DNA of 64,000 nucleotides, from NCBI RefSeq assembly GCF_003111685.1, contig NZ_CP022189.1, forward strand, positions 1 to 64,000, given 5' to 3'. Source of the DNA: Alloyangia pacifica (GTDB lineage: Bacteria; Pseudomonadota; Alphaproteobacteria; Rhodobacterales; Rhodobacteraceae). The notes under the pieces are model-generated. The model saw only the letters and a program-made list of their open reading frames with translations. It searched no databases and was not told the DNA's origin. This document shows, piece by piece, positions 15,840 to 25,302 of the stretch. The translations under genes were made by a program, and so were the position numbers. The first letter of the stretch is position 1; every line of letters starts with the position of its first letter.

Positions 15840-18647
15840 TCAGGCGGGGCGCGGGACGGGAGAGCGGAGCGGCGGGAAGGCCGGGCGGGAGTCGCCCGGG
15901 GCGGCGCGTTTCTCGAGGCGGACGCGAAGGTCGAACCACGCCGCCTGGCCGGTGATCGGATCGGAGTTGGAGAGGCTGACGCCCTCCGCGCGCGGAGGGA
16001 GGCGCTCGGGGATCAGGTGGTTGAGCAGAAACCCCTTCTTCGCCTCTGGCGCATCCGGGTCGAGCCCCCAGGTGCCGCTGCGCTTGCCGATGGCGTTCCA
16101 GGTCCAGACGGTGCTTTCGCTCTGCGCCTCCATGCGCGCGGCGGGGGCGGTGATCTCGCCGTGCGGAGATATGACCCTGACCCAATCGCCCTCCTGCAGG
16201 CCAAGCGCGCCCCACCAGGCGCCGGGGATGTAGAGCGGGTTCGCCCCGTGGATTTGCCGCAGCCAAACATTCTGGCTGCCCCAGCTGTGGTACATCGCCA
16301 TGGGGCGCTGGGTGATCGCGTGCAGCGGGTAGCTTGCCTCATCCTCAGGAATATCCGACAGCGGCGGGTACCAGACCGGCAGCGGCGTCATGACCGCGGC
16401 GAGACGGTCGCGCAGCGCCTCGGGTGGCTGGCGCTCGCCCTGTCCCTCGGCGGCGCGCTGGAAGCGGCGCAGGGGCTCGGACCAGAGCTGGACGAGCGCG
16501 GGCGCCTGAGCGTCGAGCAACCCTGTCGCCACGGCCCAGTCTTGGTAGGCGCGGTTCCACGGCTTGTAGTAGGCGGCCTCCGGCGGGACCGGGATAGCGT
16601 GGGTGCCGCCCGCCGCGATGTAGCTGTCGAGTTGCGCCTCGTTCGGCGTGCCGCGCCCGTCCTGCAAACCGTGCGGCCCCATGCGGAAACCGGCGAGCGG
16701 GCCGATGCCGGGCCGGCGCTCGTGGTTGGTGATGTAATCGGCGTAATCGCGGTAAACCGGCCTGCCATCCTTGGACATGCCGGGCAGGCCGAGCCGTGCG
16801 CCGAGGTCCAGAAGCACCGACTGGAAGGGGCGCACGTCGCGGTCGGGCTCGATCACCGGCCAGCGGATCGCATCGGCGGCGGCATCCGGCTCGGAGATCG
16901 GCCGGTCGAGCAGCGAGATGCAGTCGTGGCGTTCGAGATAGGTGGTGTCGGGCAAGATGAGATCCGCATAGGCGACCATCTCCGAGGCATAGGCGTCGGA
17001 GTAGAGGATGCGGGGGATGAGGTAATTGCCCTCCTCGTCCTGCGCCGTCAGCATCTCCATGGTGCCGGCAGTGTTCATCGCCGAGTTCCAGGCCATGTTC
17101 GACATGTAAAGAAACAGCGTGTCGATCGGATACGGGTCTGCCGCCACCGCATTGGCGATGACCATGTGCATCATGCCGTGCACCGCCAGCGGTGCTTCCC
17201 AGCTGAAGGCCTTGTCGATGCGCAGCGGCGCGCCTGCCGGGTCCACCGCCAAGTCCTCGGGGCCGAGCGGGTAGCCGAGCGGCGGGCCTTCCAGAGGCTG
17301 GCCGGGGCGGGCGCGGAAATGCGGGCGGCAATGCGCCTCGGGCGGCTTGGGGTAAGGCGGCTTGAAGCGGAAGCTGCCGGGGGTCTCTACCGCGCCCAGA
17401 AGCGCCTGCAACAGGTGGATGGCGCGGCAGGTCTGGAACCCGTTGGAATGCGCCGAGACGCCGCGCATGGCGTGCACCGCCACCGGGCGGCCGGGCATGG
17501 TGCTGTGCTGGCGGCCGCGGAAGTCGGTCCAGGGGCGGTCCAGTTGCAGCTTCGTGTCGAAGGCGGCGCGGGCGATCTCGGCGGCGAGCCAGCGGATGCG
17601 CTCGGGCGGCAGGCCGACGCGTTCGGCCACCGCCTCGGGCGCATAGGCCCGGTCCATGTATTGCGCGGCGATCATCTCCATCACCGTGCGGTGGCTGATC
17701 CCGGCGCGGCGCAGGTGGCCGGTGAGCTTGGGCTCGACACCCTCGCCGTCCCAGGGCGCGGGGCGCCCGGTGCGGGCATCGATGACGAGCGGCGTGCCGT
17801 CATCCCCCCTCAGGAACAGGCCGTACTCCGGCGACTTGGGATCGCAGTCGAGCAGCACCGGGGCATTGGTGAACTGCGCGAGGAACGCGAGGTCGATCCG
17901 CCCGGCGCGCAGGAGCTCATGGACAAGCGAGAGCACCAGCAGTCCGTCGCTGCCCGGGGTGATGCCGAGCCACGCGTCGGCGATGGCGCTGTAGCCGCTG
18001 CGCACCGGGTTGACGCTGACCACCTTGGCGCTGCGCGCCTTGAGCTGGGAGAGGCCCATCTTGATCGGGTTGCTGTCGTGGTCCTCGGCCACGCCGAAGA
18101 GCAGCAGCAGCTCGGCGTGATCCCAGTCGGGGGTGCCAAATTCCCAGAAGCTGGCGCCGAGCGTGTAGAGTCCCGCCGCCGCCATGTTGACCGAGCAGAA
18201 GCCACCATGGGCGGCGTAATTGGGCGTGCCGAACTGCTGCGCCCACCAGCTGGTGAGGCTCTGCGACTGGTCGCGCCCGGTGAAGAAGGCGAGCTGCTCG
18301 GGGGCCGTCTCGCGCAGGGGCTTGAGCCATCCGGCGGCGGTCTCCAGCGCCTCGTCCCAGCTGATCGCCTCGAACTCTCCCGATCCGCGCGGACCCACGC
18401 GGCGCAGCGGCGCCCGCAGCCGGGCCGGAGAGGTTACCTGCTTCAGCCCCGCCGCGCCCTTGGCGCAGAGCACGCCGCGGTTCACCGGATGGTCGCGGTT
18501 GCCCTCGATGAAGACGGGGGTGCCATCCTTCAGGTGAACGTCGATGCCGCAGCGGCAGGCGCACATGTAGCAGGTCGTCTTGCGGATCTCGTCCGAGATC
18601 TGCACCTGGGTGTCGGGGGTGTCGAGCTGCCGTTCCGTCTGCGCCAT
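15840..18647 (-). CDS. soeA: Molybdopterin oxidoreductase, SoeA-type (sulfite dehydrogenase catalytic subunit)
   Basis: 935 residues. N-terminal [4Fe-4S] ligands C26-x2-C29-x3-C33 and C61 (GVLCAKG), then the bis-MGD molybdopterin fold with a C-terminal dinucleotide-binding domain (TQRPMAMYHSWGSQN). There is no twin-arginine signal, so it works in the cytoplasm. That, its size, and a DmsB-like plus DmsC-like partner in the order A-B-C match SoeABC, the cytoplasm-facing sulfite-oxidising complex known from Allochromatium and roseobacters, which detoxifies sulfite from sulfonate breakdown. Polysulfide or DMSO reductase relatives cannot be fully excluded from sequence alone. Confidence 0.78.
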   Translation of the reverse strand: MAQTERQLDTPDTQVQISDEIRKTTCYMCACRCGIDVHLKDGTPVFIEGNRDHPVNRGVLCAKGAAGLKQVTSPARLRAPLRRVGPRGSGEFEAISWDEALETAAGWLKPLRETAPEQLAFFTGRDQSQSLTSWWAQQFGTPNYAAHGGFCSVNMAAAGLYTLGASFWEFGTPDWDHAELLLLFGVAEDHDSNPIKMGLSQLKARSAKVVSVNPVRSGYSAIADAWLGITPGSDGLLVLSLVHELLRAGRIDLAFLAQFTNAPVLLDCDPKSPEYGLFLRGDDGTPLVIDARTGRPAPWDGEGVEPKLTGHLRRAGISHRTVMEMIAAQYMDRAYAPEAVAERVGLPPERIRWLAAEIARAAFDTKLQLDRPWTDFRGRQHSTMPGRPVAVHAMRGVSAHSNGFQTCRAIHLLQALLGAVETPGSFRFKPPYPKPPEAHCRPHFRARPGQPLEGPPLGYPLGPEDLAVDPAGAPLRIDKAFSWEAPLAVHGMMHMVIANAVAADPYPIDTLFLYMSNMAWNSAMNTAGTMEMLTAQDEEGNYLIPRILYSDAYASEMVAYADLILPDTTYLERHDCISLLDRPISEPDAAADAIRWPVIEPDRDVRPFQSVLLDLGARLGLPGMSKDGRPVYRDYADYITNHERRPGIGPLAGFRMGPHGLQDGRGTPNEAQLDSYIAAGGTHAIPVPPEAAYYKPWNRAYQDWAVATGLLDAQAPALVQLWSEPLRRFQRAAEGQGERQPPEALRDRLAAVMTPLPVWYPPLSDIPEDEASYPLHAITQRPMAMYHSWGSQNVWLRQIHGANPLYIPGAWWGALGLQEGDWVRVISPHGEITAPAARMEAQSESTVWTWNAIGKRSGTWGLDPDAPEAKKGFLLNHLIPERLPPRAEGVSLSNSDPITGQAAWFDLRVRLEKRAAPGDSRPAFPPLRSPVPRPA

Positions 18648-18756
18648 TCGGGTCCACGTCCGTGCCTTCTCCGAAGGCTAGGCCACAAGCCCCCGTGAGG
18701 CTAGGTCTTTCCCGGTCACGCCCGCGCGATGGGCGGCCCGGCGCCCGCGCGCCGGA

Positions 18757-19980
18757 TCAGCCCGCGGGGGCCGCCTGGCAGGGCGCCTCGGGCGCCGCGC
18801 AGGGCGCGGAAACCCGGCTGCGCTGCGCCACCTGCTGGTGCAGAAGCGTGCCGACCGAACGGCCCCAGGCGTCCCAGTTCAGCCGTGCCTCGTATTCCTC
18901 GCGGCTGCGGCGCGACAGCGCGGCGTAGCGCCCGGGCGCGTCCAGACAGGCGAGGATGCAGGCGGTAAAATCCTCGGCGCCGCTGCCCGGCGGCAGGGCG
19001 AAGCCGTTGATCCCGTCGCGCACTGGAACTCCGCCGATGCGCAGGCAGAGCGAGGGCACGCCATAGGCCGAAGCCTCGCAGAAGGCGAAGCCGTAGCTCT
19101 CGAAGCTGGGCATGACAACAAAATGCGCACGGGCGTAGAGCTGCTCGAAGAGCGCCGCCTGCTCGGGCACGGCCTTGTCGAGCTGCGGGTGGACCTCGGT
19201 GTGCGGGCCCTGCGCCTCGGGCGGCGGGACGCAGCCGATCACCGTGAGGCGGGCGTCGATGCCGCGCGCCCTCAGGAGGCACATGACCTCCTGCGCGACG
19301 GGGCCGCCCTTGGCCCACCAATTACGGCCCACCACCAGCAGGTGCAGCGTGCCGGAGCGCGAGATCGACCGCGGCGCGAGCGGTGGCGGCGGGGCGATAT
19401 TTGCGCCCCAGGGCACCAGCCGGGCCTTGCACTCGGGCAGCTCGTAGCGGGCGACGCTGGCGTCCATCAGCCATTGCGAGGGCCAGAGCAGCAGATCGGC
19501 GCGGCGGAAGACCTCGGCCTCGGCGCGTTCGACCCAATCATCCAGGAGGCGTCCGCCGGGGATCAGCCCCGGATGCGCCTCGCCGATCTCGGAGGCGCGG
19601 TAGACGCTGTGGGTGGCGTCCGATGTATAGGCGACGGTCATCGGGTAGGGTAGCCGCAGGCTGAGCAGCGACTGGAAGGCATAGGCGCAGAAGAGCACGT
19701 CGTACCGGTCCTGCTGCAGCGCCGCCTCGATCCGGCGGGCCACCACCTGCGACAGCGCCATCTGGGCGCGCCACCGCAGGCGCAGGCTGAGCGCGTCGGG
19801 CATCGACAGGATGGCGCGGCGGATCGGCTCGGCGGTGCCCCAGTCGGTGGGCAGGATCGTCACCTCCCCGGCATGGGCCTGCAGCGCGTCATGAATGCGT
19901 GCGTTGCCGCCCGAATAGAGGTTCCGGTCGAGCGCCGAGAAATCACTCAGGTAAGCGATCTTGAGGGGGCCACGGACCAT
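18757..19980 (-). CDS. Glycosyltransferase, GT4-like (GT-B fold)
   Basis: 407 residues. C-terminal donor-binding domain with LLVVGRNWWAKGG and the EX7E-type motif ESYGFAFCE inside PSFESYGFAFCEASAYGVPS. The N-terminal acceptor domain starts MVRGPLKIAYLSDFSALDRN. It resembles GT4 enzymes of exopolysaccharide loci, but donor and acceptor are unknown. It stands at the left edge of the polysaccharide locus, divergent from the Wzy-like gene at 20284. The C-terminal 20 residues are Ala/Pro/Cys-rich and look dispensable. Confidence 0.82.
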   Translation of the reverse strand: MVRGPLKIAYLSDFSALDRNLYSGGNARIHDALQAHAGEVTILPTDWGTAEPIRRAILSMPDALSLRLRWRAQMALSQVVARRIEAALQQDRYDVLFCAYAFQSLLSLRLPYPMTVAYTSDATHSVYRASEIGEAHPGLIPGGRLLDDWVERAEAEVFRRADLLLWPSQWLMDASVARYELPECKARLVPWGANIAPPPPLAPRSISRSGTLHLLVVGRNWWAKGGPVAQEVMCLLRARGIDARLTVIGCVPPPEAQGPHTEVHPQLDKAVPEQAALFEQLYARAHFVVMPSFESYGFAFCEASAYGVPSLCLRIGGVPVRDGINGFALPPGSGAEDFTACILACLDAPGRYAALSRRSREEYEARLNWDAWGRSVGTLLHQQVAQRSRVSAPCAAPEAPCQAAPAG

Positions 19981-20283
19981 GCTGCACTCATACTCCTGCT
20001 ACCTTTCTTGGAGGTAGGCTGCGCCTGCAATCGGGCAGGAACATGTCTCCAAACGAACAATCCTGCGGTTTCACGGCGATTTAATCCAAGCCGGAGACTT
20101 CTCGCCAGACGCGACCCCGCAAGCGGGCCGCAGATGTGCCAAATCTGCCGATTCCCTGGCGATCGCGCTGCTCCGCAGGCGACAGGGCCGCCGGCCCGTG
20201 GTAGCTAGAAGACCTGGTCCGGGCGCAGGGGGCGTCGTCCGGGTCTCGTTCTGAGTAGTCTGGTTCACGGGTCGCAACACCGC
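19981..20283. other. 303-base divergent promoter region at the left edge of the polysaccharide locus
   Basis: Separates a minus-strand glycosyltransferase from the plus-strand Wzy-like gene, so it must hold promoters both ways. A patch of lower GC lies at about 20040-20090. A small perfect repeat CTACCT-N7-AGGTAG (19999-20017) sits 19 bases before the glycosyltransferase start. I cannot place -35/-10 elements with confidence. Confidence 0.4.
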
Positions 20284-21678
20284 ATGCCCAACCCTCTTGC
20301 CTTTCTGATGCTGGCGCTCTGGCCGATCGTCACGGTCGTGCTGTTCCGCCGCCTGCCGCCCGACCGGGCTCTGATCGCCGCGCTTCTGGCGGGCTACCTG
20401 ATCCTGCCCGAGCCGCCGGCGGCTTTCGATCTGCCGATGTTCCCGCCGCTGACAAAGCACAATATCCCCGCGCTCGCCGCCTTTGCCTTCTGCCTCTGGC
20501 GGTACGGGCTGCAGGGCGGGCTGCTGCCGCGTTCGCTGCCGGGCAAGGTGCTGCTGATCACTTATGTGCTCTCTCCCGCGCTGACCGCGGTGACCAACAC
20601 CGAGCCGGTGTTCTACGGCGAGATCGGACTGCCGGGGCTCTCGACCAAGGACGCGGTGGCGCTGGTGCTGCAACAGGTCCTGCTGGTCCTGCCCTTCCTG
20701 CTCGCGCGACAGTTCCTGGCGCAGGGGGGCTCGCAAAGACATCTGCTGGTGGCGCTGATCTGGGGCGGGCTGCTCTACACGCTGCCGATGCTGGTTGAGA
20801 TGCGGCTCTCGCCGCAGCTCAACCGCTGGGTCTACGGATACTACCAGCACCTCTTTGGCCAGTCGATCCGCGCCGACGGCTACCGGCCGGTGGTCTTTCT
20901 CTACCACGGGCTCTGGGTCGCCTTCTTCCTGATGACCGCCACGGTCTCGGCCTGGGCGCTGTGGCGAACCGAACGCAACACGAAGACGCTGCTGGTGGCA
21001 CTCTGGCTGACGCTGATCCTCGTGCTGGCGAAATCGCTGGGCGCGCTGATCTTCGCGGTGGTGCTGATCCCGGTGGTGCTGCTTCTGACCCGCAAAGGGC
21101 AGATCCGCGTGGCAATCCTCATCGGGCTGGTGGCGATCACCTACCCGGTGCTCAAGGGCACGCATCTGGTGCCCGAGGACCGCATTCTTGCCGAGGCCGC
21201 CAAGATCGACCCCGAGCGCGCCTACTCGCTCGAGTTCCGTTTCGAGAACGAGAACACGCTGCTCGACCGCGCCTACGAGAAGCCGGTCTTCGGCTGGGGC
21301 AGCTGGGGGCGCAACCACATCCTCGATCCGGTCACCGGCAATATCCTGACGGTGACCGACGGGCGCTGGATCATCGTCATCGGCGTCTACGGCTGGGTCG
21401 GCTTCCTCGCCGAGTTCGGGCTGATCCTCTTGCCGCTGTTTCTGCTTTGGCGCGAAAGCACCGCGCGCGACCGGGCCGAGGTCTCGCCCTTCATCGCGCC
21501 GCTTTCGCTGCTGCTGGCCATCAACTTGTCGGACATGGTGCCCAATGCCACGCTCACCCCGCTGACCTGGCTCGTGGCGGGCGCACTGACCGGCTATGCC
21601 GAGGCATTGAAGACGGCGCGGCTGACGCGGGTCGAGCGCGACCGCCCGGAGGCGCTAAAATGGCAATCGATCCTCTGA
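20284..21678 (+). CDS. O-antigen ligase/polymerase-like membrane protein (Wzy/ExoQ type)
   Basis: 464 residues, with hydrophobic segments throughout (about ten or more membrane helices) and one larger soluble loop around 290-350 (FRFENENTLLDRAYEKPVFGWGSWG). This loop, with a conserved P-x-FGWG-type stretch, is typical of the O-antigen ligase/Wzy family that polymerises or ligates lipid-linked repeat units on the periplasmic side of the inner membrane. First gene of a plus-strand run 20284-27634. No clear Shine-Dalgarno sequence; ATG 20284 chosen by family-like N-terminus. Confidence 0.75.
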   Translation: MPNPLAFLMLALWPIVTVVLFRRLPPDRALIAALLAGYLILPEPPAAFDLPMFPPLTKHNIPALAAFAFCLWRYGLQGGLLPRSLPGKVLLITYVLSPALTAVTNTEPVFYGEIGLPGLSTKDAVALVLQQVLLVLPFLLARQFLAQGGSQRHLLVALIWGGLLYTLPMLVEMRLSPQLNRWVYGYYQHLFGQSIRADGYRPVVFLYHGLWVAFFLMTATVSAWALWRTERNTKTLLVALWLTLILVLAKSLGALIFAVVLIPVVLLLTRKGQIRVAILIGLVAITYPVLKGTHLVPEDRILAEAAKIDPERAYSLEFRFENENTLLDRAYEKPVFGWGSWGRNHILDPVTGNILTVTDGRWIIVIGVYGWVGFLAEFGLILLPLFLLWRESTARDRAEVSPFIAPLSLLLAINLSDMVPNATLTPLTWLVAGALTGYAEALKTARLTRVERDRPEALKWQSIL

Positions 21679-21697
21679 GCCCCGGAGGTCCGCAGCC

Positions 21698-23023
21698 ATG
21701 AGCCGCAAGCCCCGCATCCTTGCCATCGCCGAGGCCGCCAACCCCGAATGGGTCTCGGTGCCGCTGGTCGGCTGGTCGCTGGCGTCGGCTTTGCGCGCGG
21801 TGGCCGAGGTCCACATCGTCACCCAAATACGCAACCGCGACGCCTTCCTGCGCGCCGGAATGGTCGAAGGGCAGGACTTCACCGCCATCGATTCCGAAGC
21901 CTTCGCGCGCCCGATGTGGAAGCTCGCCGAACGCCTGCGCATGGGCGAGGGCAAGGGCTGGACCATGGTGCAGGCGATCAACGCACTGAGTTACCCCTAC
22001 TTCGAGCGCTTGGTCTGGCAGCGTTTCGGCGCCGGGATCCGGACGAAGGAATGGGACGCGGTGCACCGCATTACGCCGCTCAGCCCTACGGTCGCCTCGC
22101 CCCTGGCCGGGCATTGCGCGCGCGCGGGCGTGCCCTTCGTGCTCGGCCCGCTGAACGGCGGCGTGCCGTGGCCAACTGGCTTCGACGCCGAGCGCCGGCG
22201 CGAGAGGGAATGGCTGAGCTACCTGCGCGGGGCCTACAAAGCCCTGCCAGGGCGGGAATCGACCCTGCGCCACGCCAGCGCGATCCTCGCCGGCTCGCGC
22301 CATACGGCCTCCGAGATCCCCTCCCGATATCGGGAAAAGCTGCTTTACCTGCCCGAGAACGCCATTGACCCCGCCCGGTTCAACAAAAGGGCGATGCCCG
22401 AGCCCGGCCCCCTGCGCGCAGCCTTCGTCGGGCGGCTCGTGCCTTACAAGGGGCCGGACATGCTGCTCGAGGCCGCCGCCCCGCTGCTCCGCGATGGGCG
22501 CCTGAAACTCGAGATGGTCGGCGACGGGCCTATGCGCGCGTCCCTCGAGGCGCAGGCGACGGCGCTTGGCGTCACCCATGGCGTCACCTTCCACGGCTGG
22601 CTCGATCACCGGGCGGTTCAGGACGTGCTCTGTCGCTGCCACCTGCTGAGCTTCCCGTCGATCCGCGAATTTGGCGGCGGCGTGGTGCTCGAGGCCATGG
22701 CGCTCGGCGTGGTGCCGATGATCGTCGATTATGCCGGCCCCGCCGAGTTGGTCACCAAGGGCACCGGCTTCAAGCTGCCCTGCACCGACCGCGCCGGGAT
22801 CGTCGCCGCCTTCGGCGCTGCGCTGGAGCGGCTCGCCGCCGACCCCTCGCCCCTGCCCGCCATGGCGCAAGCGGCGCGGCGGCGCGTTCACGCACAGTTT
22901 ACCTGGCCCCGCAAGGCCGCGCAGATGGTGGTGGTCTACGACTGGATCGCCCGGGGCCAGCCCGGCGCGCCGCCGCAGCTGCTGCGGGACAGCCAAGACG
23001 GAGGCGATGCATCGGCCAATTGA
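21698..23023 (+). CDS. Glycosyltransferase, GT4 family
   Basis: 441 residues, ATG preceded by CCGGAGGTCC. Donor-binding motifs AAFVGRLVPYKGPDMLLEAA and EFGGGVVLEAMALG (EX7E type) in the C-terminal half mark a retaining GT4 enzyme with GT-B fold. The N-terminal half carries the acceptor site. It follows the Wzy-like gene by 19 bases. Sugar donor and acceptor are unknown. A 230-base gap without a visible gene follows. Confidence 0.85.
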   Translation: MSRKPRILAIAEAANPEWVSVPLVGWSLASALRAVAEVHIVTQIRNRDAFLRAGMVEGQDFTAIDSEAFARPMWKLAERLRMGEGKGWTMVQAINALSYPYFERLVWQRFGAGIRTKEWDAVHRITPLSPTVASPLAGHCARAGVPFVLGPLNGGVPWPTGFDAERRREREWLSYLRGAYKALPGRESTLRHASAILAGSRHTASEIPSRYREKLLYLPENAIDPARFNKRAMPEPGPLRAAFVGRLVPYKGPDMLLEAAAPLLRDGRLKLEMVGDGPMRASLEAQATALGVTHGVTFHGWLDHRAVQDVLCRCHLLSFPSIREFGGGVVLEAMALGVVPMIVDYAGPAELVTKGTGFKLPCTDRAGIVAAFGAALERLAADPSPLPAMAQAARRRVHAQFTWPRKAAQMVVVYDWIARGQPGAPPQLLRDSQDGGDASAN

Positions 23024-23253
23024 GATTTCCCCAAACCGCTCGCAGTTTCGCAACACTTCCGAGGCTACCCTTCCCGCGCCCGCCTTTGCCTTGCGATGCT
23101 GCCGCCCGCCTTCCTATAGTCTGGGAAGGGCGCACGCCTCGGCGCGGGCCGCTTCTGCCCCTGTCGGGGTCGTCCCATATCGAGTTCGCGTCATGTTGAG
23201 ATCCGGTCCGGTCATGCCCCCCTGCGTCCCATCCCACAGCGGCTGCCCCGGCC

Positions 23254-25302
23254 ATGCGTGACCCGGCCCCCCCGCGCGATCCCGCCTTTGCCCCCATGCC
23301 GTACCGCCCCGACATAGATGGGCTTCGGGCGGTGGCGGTGCTCTCGGTGGTGCTCTACCACTTCGGCCTGCCCTGGCTCGGCGGCGGCTTCACCGGGGTC
23401 GACGTGTTTTTCGTCATCTCCGGATTCCTGATCGGCGGCATCCTCTGGCGCGAGTACGAGGCCGAGGGGCGCATCCGCCTCGGTGCCTTTTACCTGCGCC
23501 GCTTCCGCCGTCTCGCCCCGGCCTTCTTCACCATGGCGCTGCTGACCGCCGCGCTGAGCGCGGCATTGCTCCTGCCCTTCGAATTCCGCGAGTTCGGCAA
23601 GACGCTGATCGCCGCAACGGTGTATCTGACGAACGTGCTGTTCTACCGGCAGTCGGGATACTTCGACACCGGCGCAGAGCTGAAACCGCTGCTGCACACA
23701 TGGTCGCTGGCGGTGGAGGAGCAGTTCTACCTCTTCCTGCCGCTGTTCATCGTGGCCTTGTCGCGCAACCGCAGCCTGCTGCTCATGGCGCTCGTTGCGA
23801 TCTGGGGTGGCTCGCTCGCGTCCAGCGTGCTCGCCACGCCGAGCCACCCGGACGCGGCCTTCTTCCTCTTTCCGTTCCGCGCCTGGGAGCTGCTGTCGGG
23901 GGTGCTGCTGGCGATCTGGGGGCTGGAGACAGGCCGCGTCTGGCGCGGACATCCGGCGCTGAGCTGGGCCGGGCTGGCGCTGGTGCTCGGCTCTGTGCTG
24001 CTGATCCCGGCAGGCCCGCTCTTCCCGGGTCTCCTGGCCCTTGCCCCGGTGCTCGGCGCGGTGCTGCTGATCGGAAGCGGCACCGGTGACAGCCCGGTGA
24101 ACCGGGCGCTCTCGCATCCGCTCGCGCTGTTCTTCGGGCGCATCTCCTATTCGCTCTATCTCTGGCACTGGCCGGTGCTGTGCCTGTCGCTCTACCTGCG
24201 CGGCAACTACGCCAGCCCCTTGGAAGCGCTGTGCTGGATGGCGCTCTCGGTGGCTCTGGCCTGGCTGTCGTGGCGTTTCGTCGAAACCCCGATGCGCCGC
24301 GCCCGCCTGCCGGGGATCGTCGTCCTTGGGGGCACGGCGCTGGCCTCGGCGGCAACGCTGGCCGTGGGCGCCTGGCTCTATCTCGGCGACGGTCTCGCGG
24401 GGCGCTTCGGCCCAATGGTGCGCCCGCATATCGCCGCCTCTGCCGACTTTCTTCAGGACTGGAGCCGCTGCACCACCGCCGCGAGCGGCCCGCTGATGGG
24501 GATCGAGGCCTGCCCTATCGGCCCCGAAGGCACGCCGCAGGTGCTGGTCTGGGGCGACAGCCACGTCCGCGCCTTCAAGGAGGGGCTCGATCTTGCCGCC
24601 CACGAGGCCGGTGTGCCCGGCCTCATCATCTGGCGCGCCGGATGTCCGCCGCTCTTCGGTTTGCGCAAGACCGAGAGCGCCGCCACCCCCGCGCAGGACC
24701 GCGCCTGCACCCAGGCCAACCTGCAGATCCGCCAGGCGCTTCCGGCCATGACCAACCTGCAGCGCATCGCCCTGATCGGGCGCTGGACCTATTACGCCCA
24801 TGGCGCGGGCGTCGGGCTTGACACGGGCAACACCATCCAGCTCTTCCCCACCGACGCGCCGACCCCGGCCGACGCGCCGCAATCGCAGATCGTTGCCGAG
24901 GCCGCCCGCGCCACCGTCGCCGAGCTGCGCGCCGTTGGGGCCGAGGTCATCGCCCTGCGCCAGCCTCCCGAGATCGCCAACTACGACAGCCGCCGTGCCG
25001 CGCGCGAAGCCGCCCACGCCGGCTGGCCACTGACCCCGATGCCGGTCACCAACCCGGACATGCCGCGCGGCCCTCTCGCGCAGCGGGTGACCGAGGCCGA
25101 GGCGCCATGGCGCGCCATGGCCGAGACGGGCGAGATCAGCTTCATCGACAGCTGGCCGCGGTTCTGCGATGCCGAGACGTGCCACGCGCTGCAGGGATCC
25201 GAAGGCTGGTATTTCGACAACAACCACATCACCAACACCGCCGCCCGCGCGCTGCGCGACCTCTTCGTCCCGATCTTCGGCACCAAGGTGGCCGGACTGT
25301 GA
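23254..25302 (+). CDS. Acyltransferase-3 / SGNH fusion (OafA/PatA-like polysaccharide O-acyltransferase)
   Basis: 682 residues. The N-terminal 370 residues are an acyltransferase-3 membrane domain of about ten helices, beginning YRPDIDGLRAVAVLSVVLYH with the conserved His, and with HTWSLAVEEQFYLF. The C-terminal periplasmic domain (about 395-675) is SGNH-like, with block I VLVWGDSHVRAF and the C-terminal DNNHIT Asp-His pair. OafA-type enzymes move acyl groups across the inner membrane and place them on sugars. It likely acylates the locus's polysaccharide or glycoconjugate. Confidence 0.88.
   Translation: MRDPAPPRDPAFAPMPYRPDIDGLRAVAVLSVVLYHFGLPWLGGGFTGVDVFFVISGFLIGGILWREYEAEGRIRLGAFYLRRFRRLAPAFFTMALLTAALSAALLLPFEFREFGKTLIAATVYLTNVLFYRQSGYFDTGAELKPLLHTWSLAVEEQFYLFLPLFIVALSRNRSLLLMALVAIWGGSLASSVLATPSHPDAAFFLFPFRAWELLSGVLLAIWGLETGRVWRGHPALSWAGLALVLGSVLLIPAGPLFPGLLALAPVLGAVLLIGSGTGDSPVNRALSHPLALFFGRISYSLYLWHWPVLCLSLYLRGNYASPLEALCWMALSVALAWLSWRFVETPMRRARLPGIVVLGGTALASAATLAVGAWLYLGDGLAGRFGPMVRPHIAASADFLQDWSRCTTAASGPLMGIEACPIGPEGTPQVLVWGDSHVRAFKEGLDLAAHEAGVPGLIIWRAGCPPLFGLRKTESAATPAQDRACTQANLQIRQALPAMTNLQRIALIGRWTYYAHGAGVGLDTGNTIQLFPTDAPTPADAPQSQIVAEAARATVAELRAVGAEVIALRQPPEIANYDSRRAAREAAHAGWPLTPMPVTNPDMPRGPLAQRVTEAEAPWRAMAETGEISFIDSWPRFCDAETCHALQGSEGWYFDNNHITNTAARALRDLFVPIFGTKVAGL

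Noticed and set aside
16017..18698. 893-codon plus-strand frame opposite soeA
   Set aside because: The minus strand carries the molybdopterin enzyme with intact cysteine motif; the plus frame shows no family features.
18664..18705. Hairpin GCCTTC-TCC-GAAGGC and imperfect repeat CTAGGCCAC...GTGAGGCTAG as a terminator of the glycosyltransferase
   Set aside because: Position is right, but stems are short or imperfect and no T run follows on the minus strand.
19999..20017. CTACCT-N7-AGGTAG as operator
   Set aside because: Six-base arms of this kind arise often by chance, and no second copy or related site was seen.
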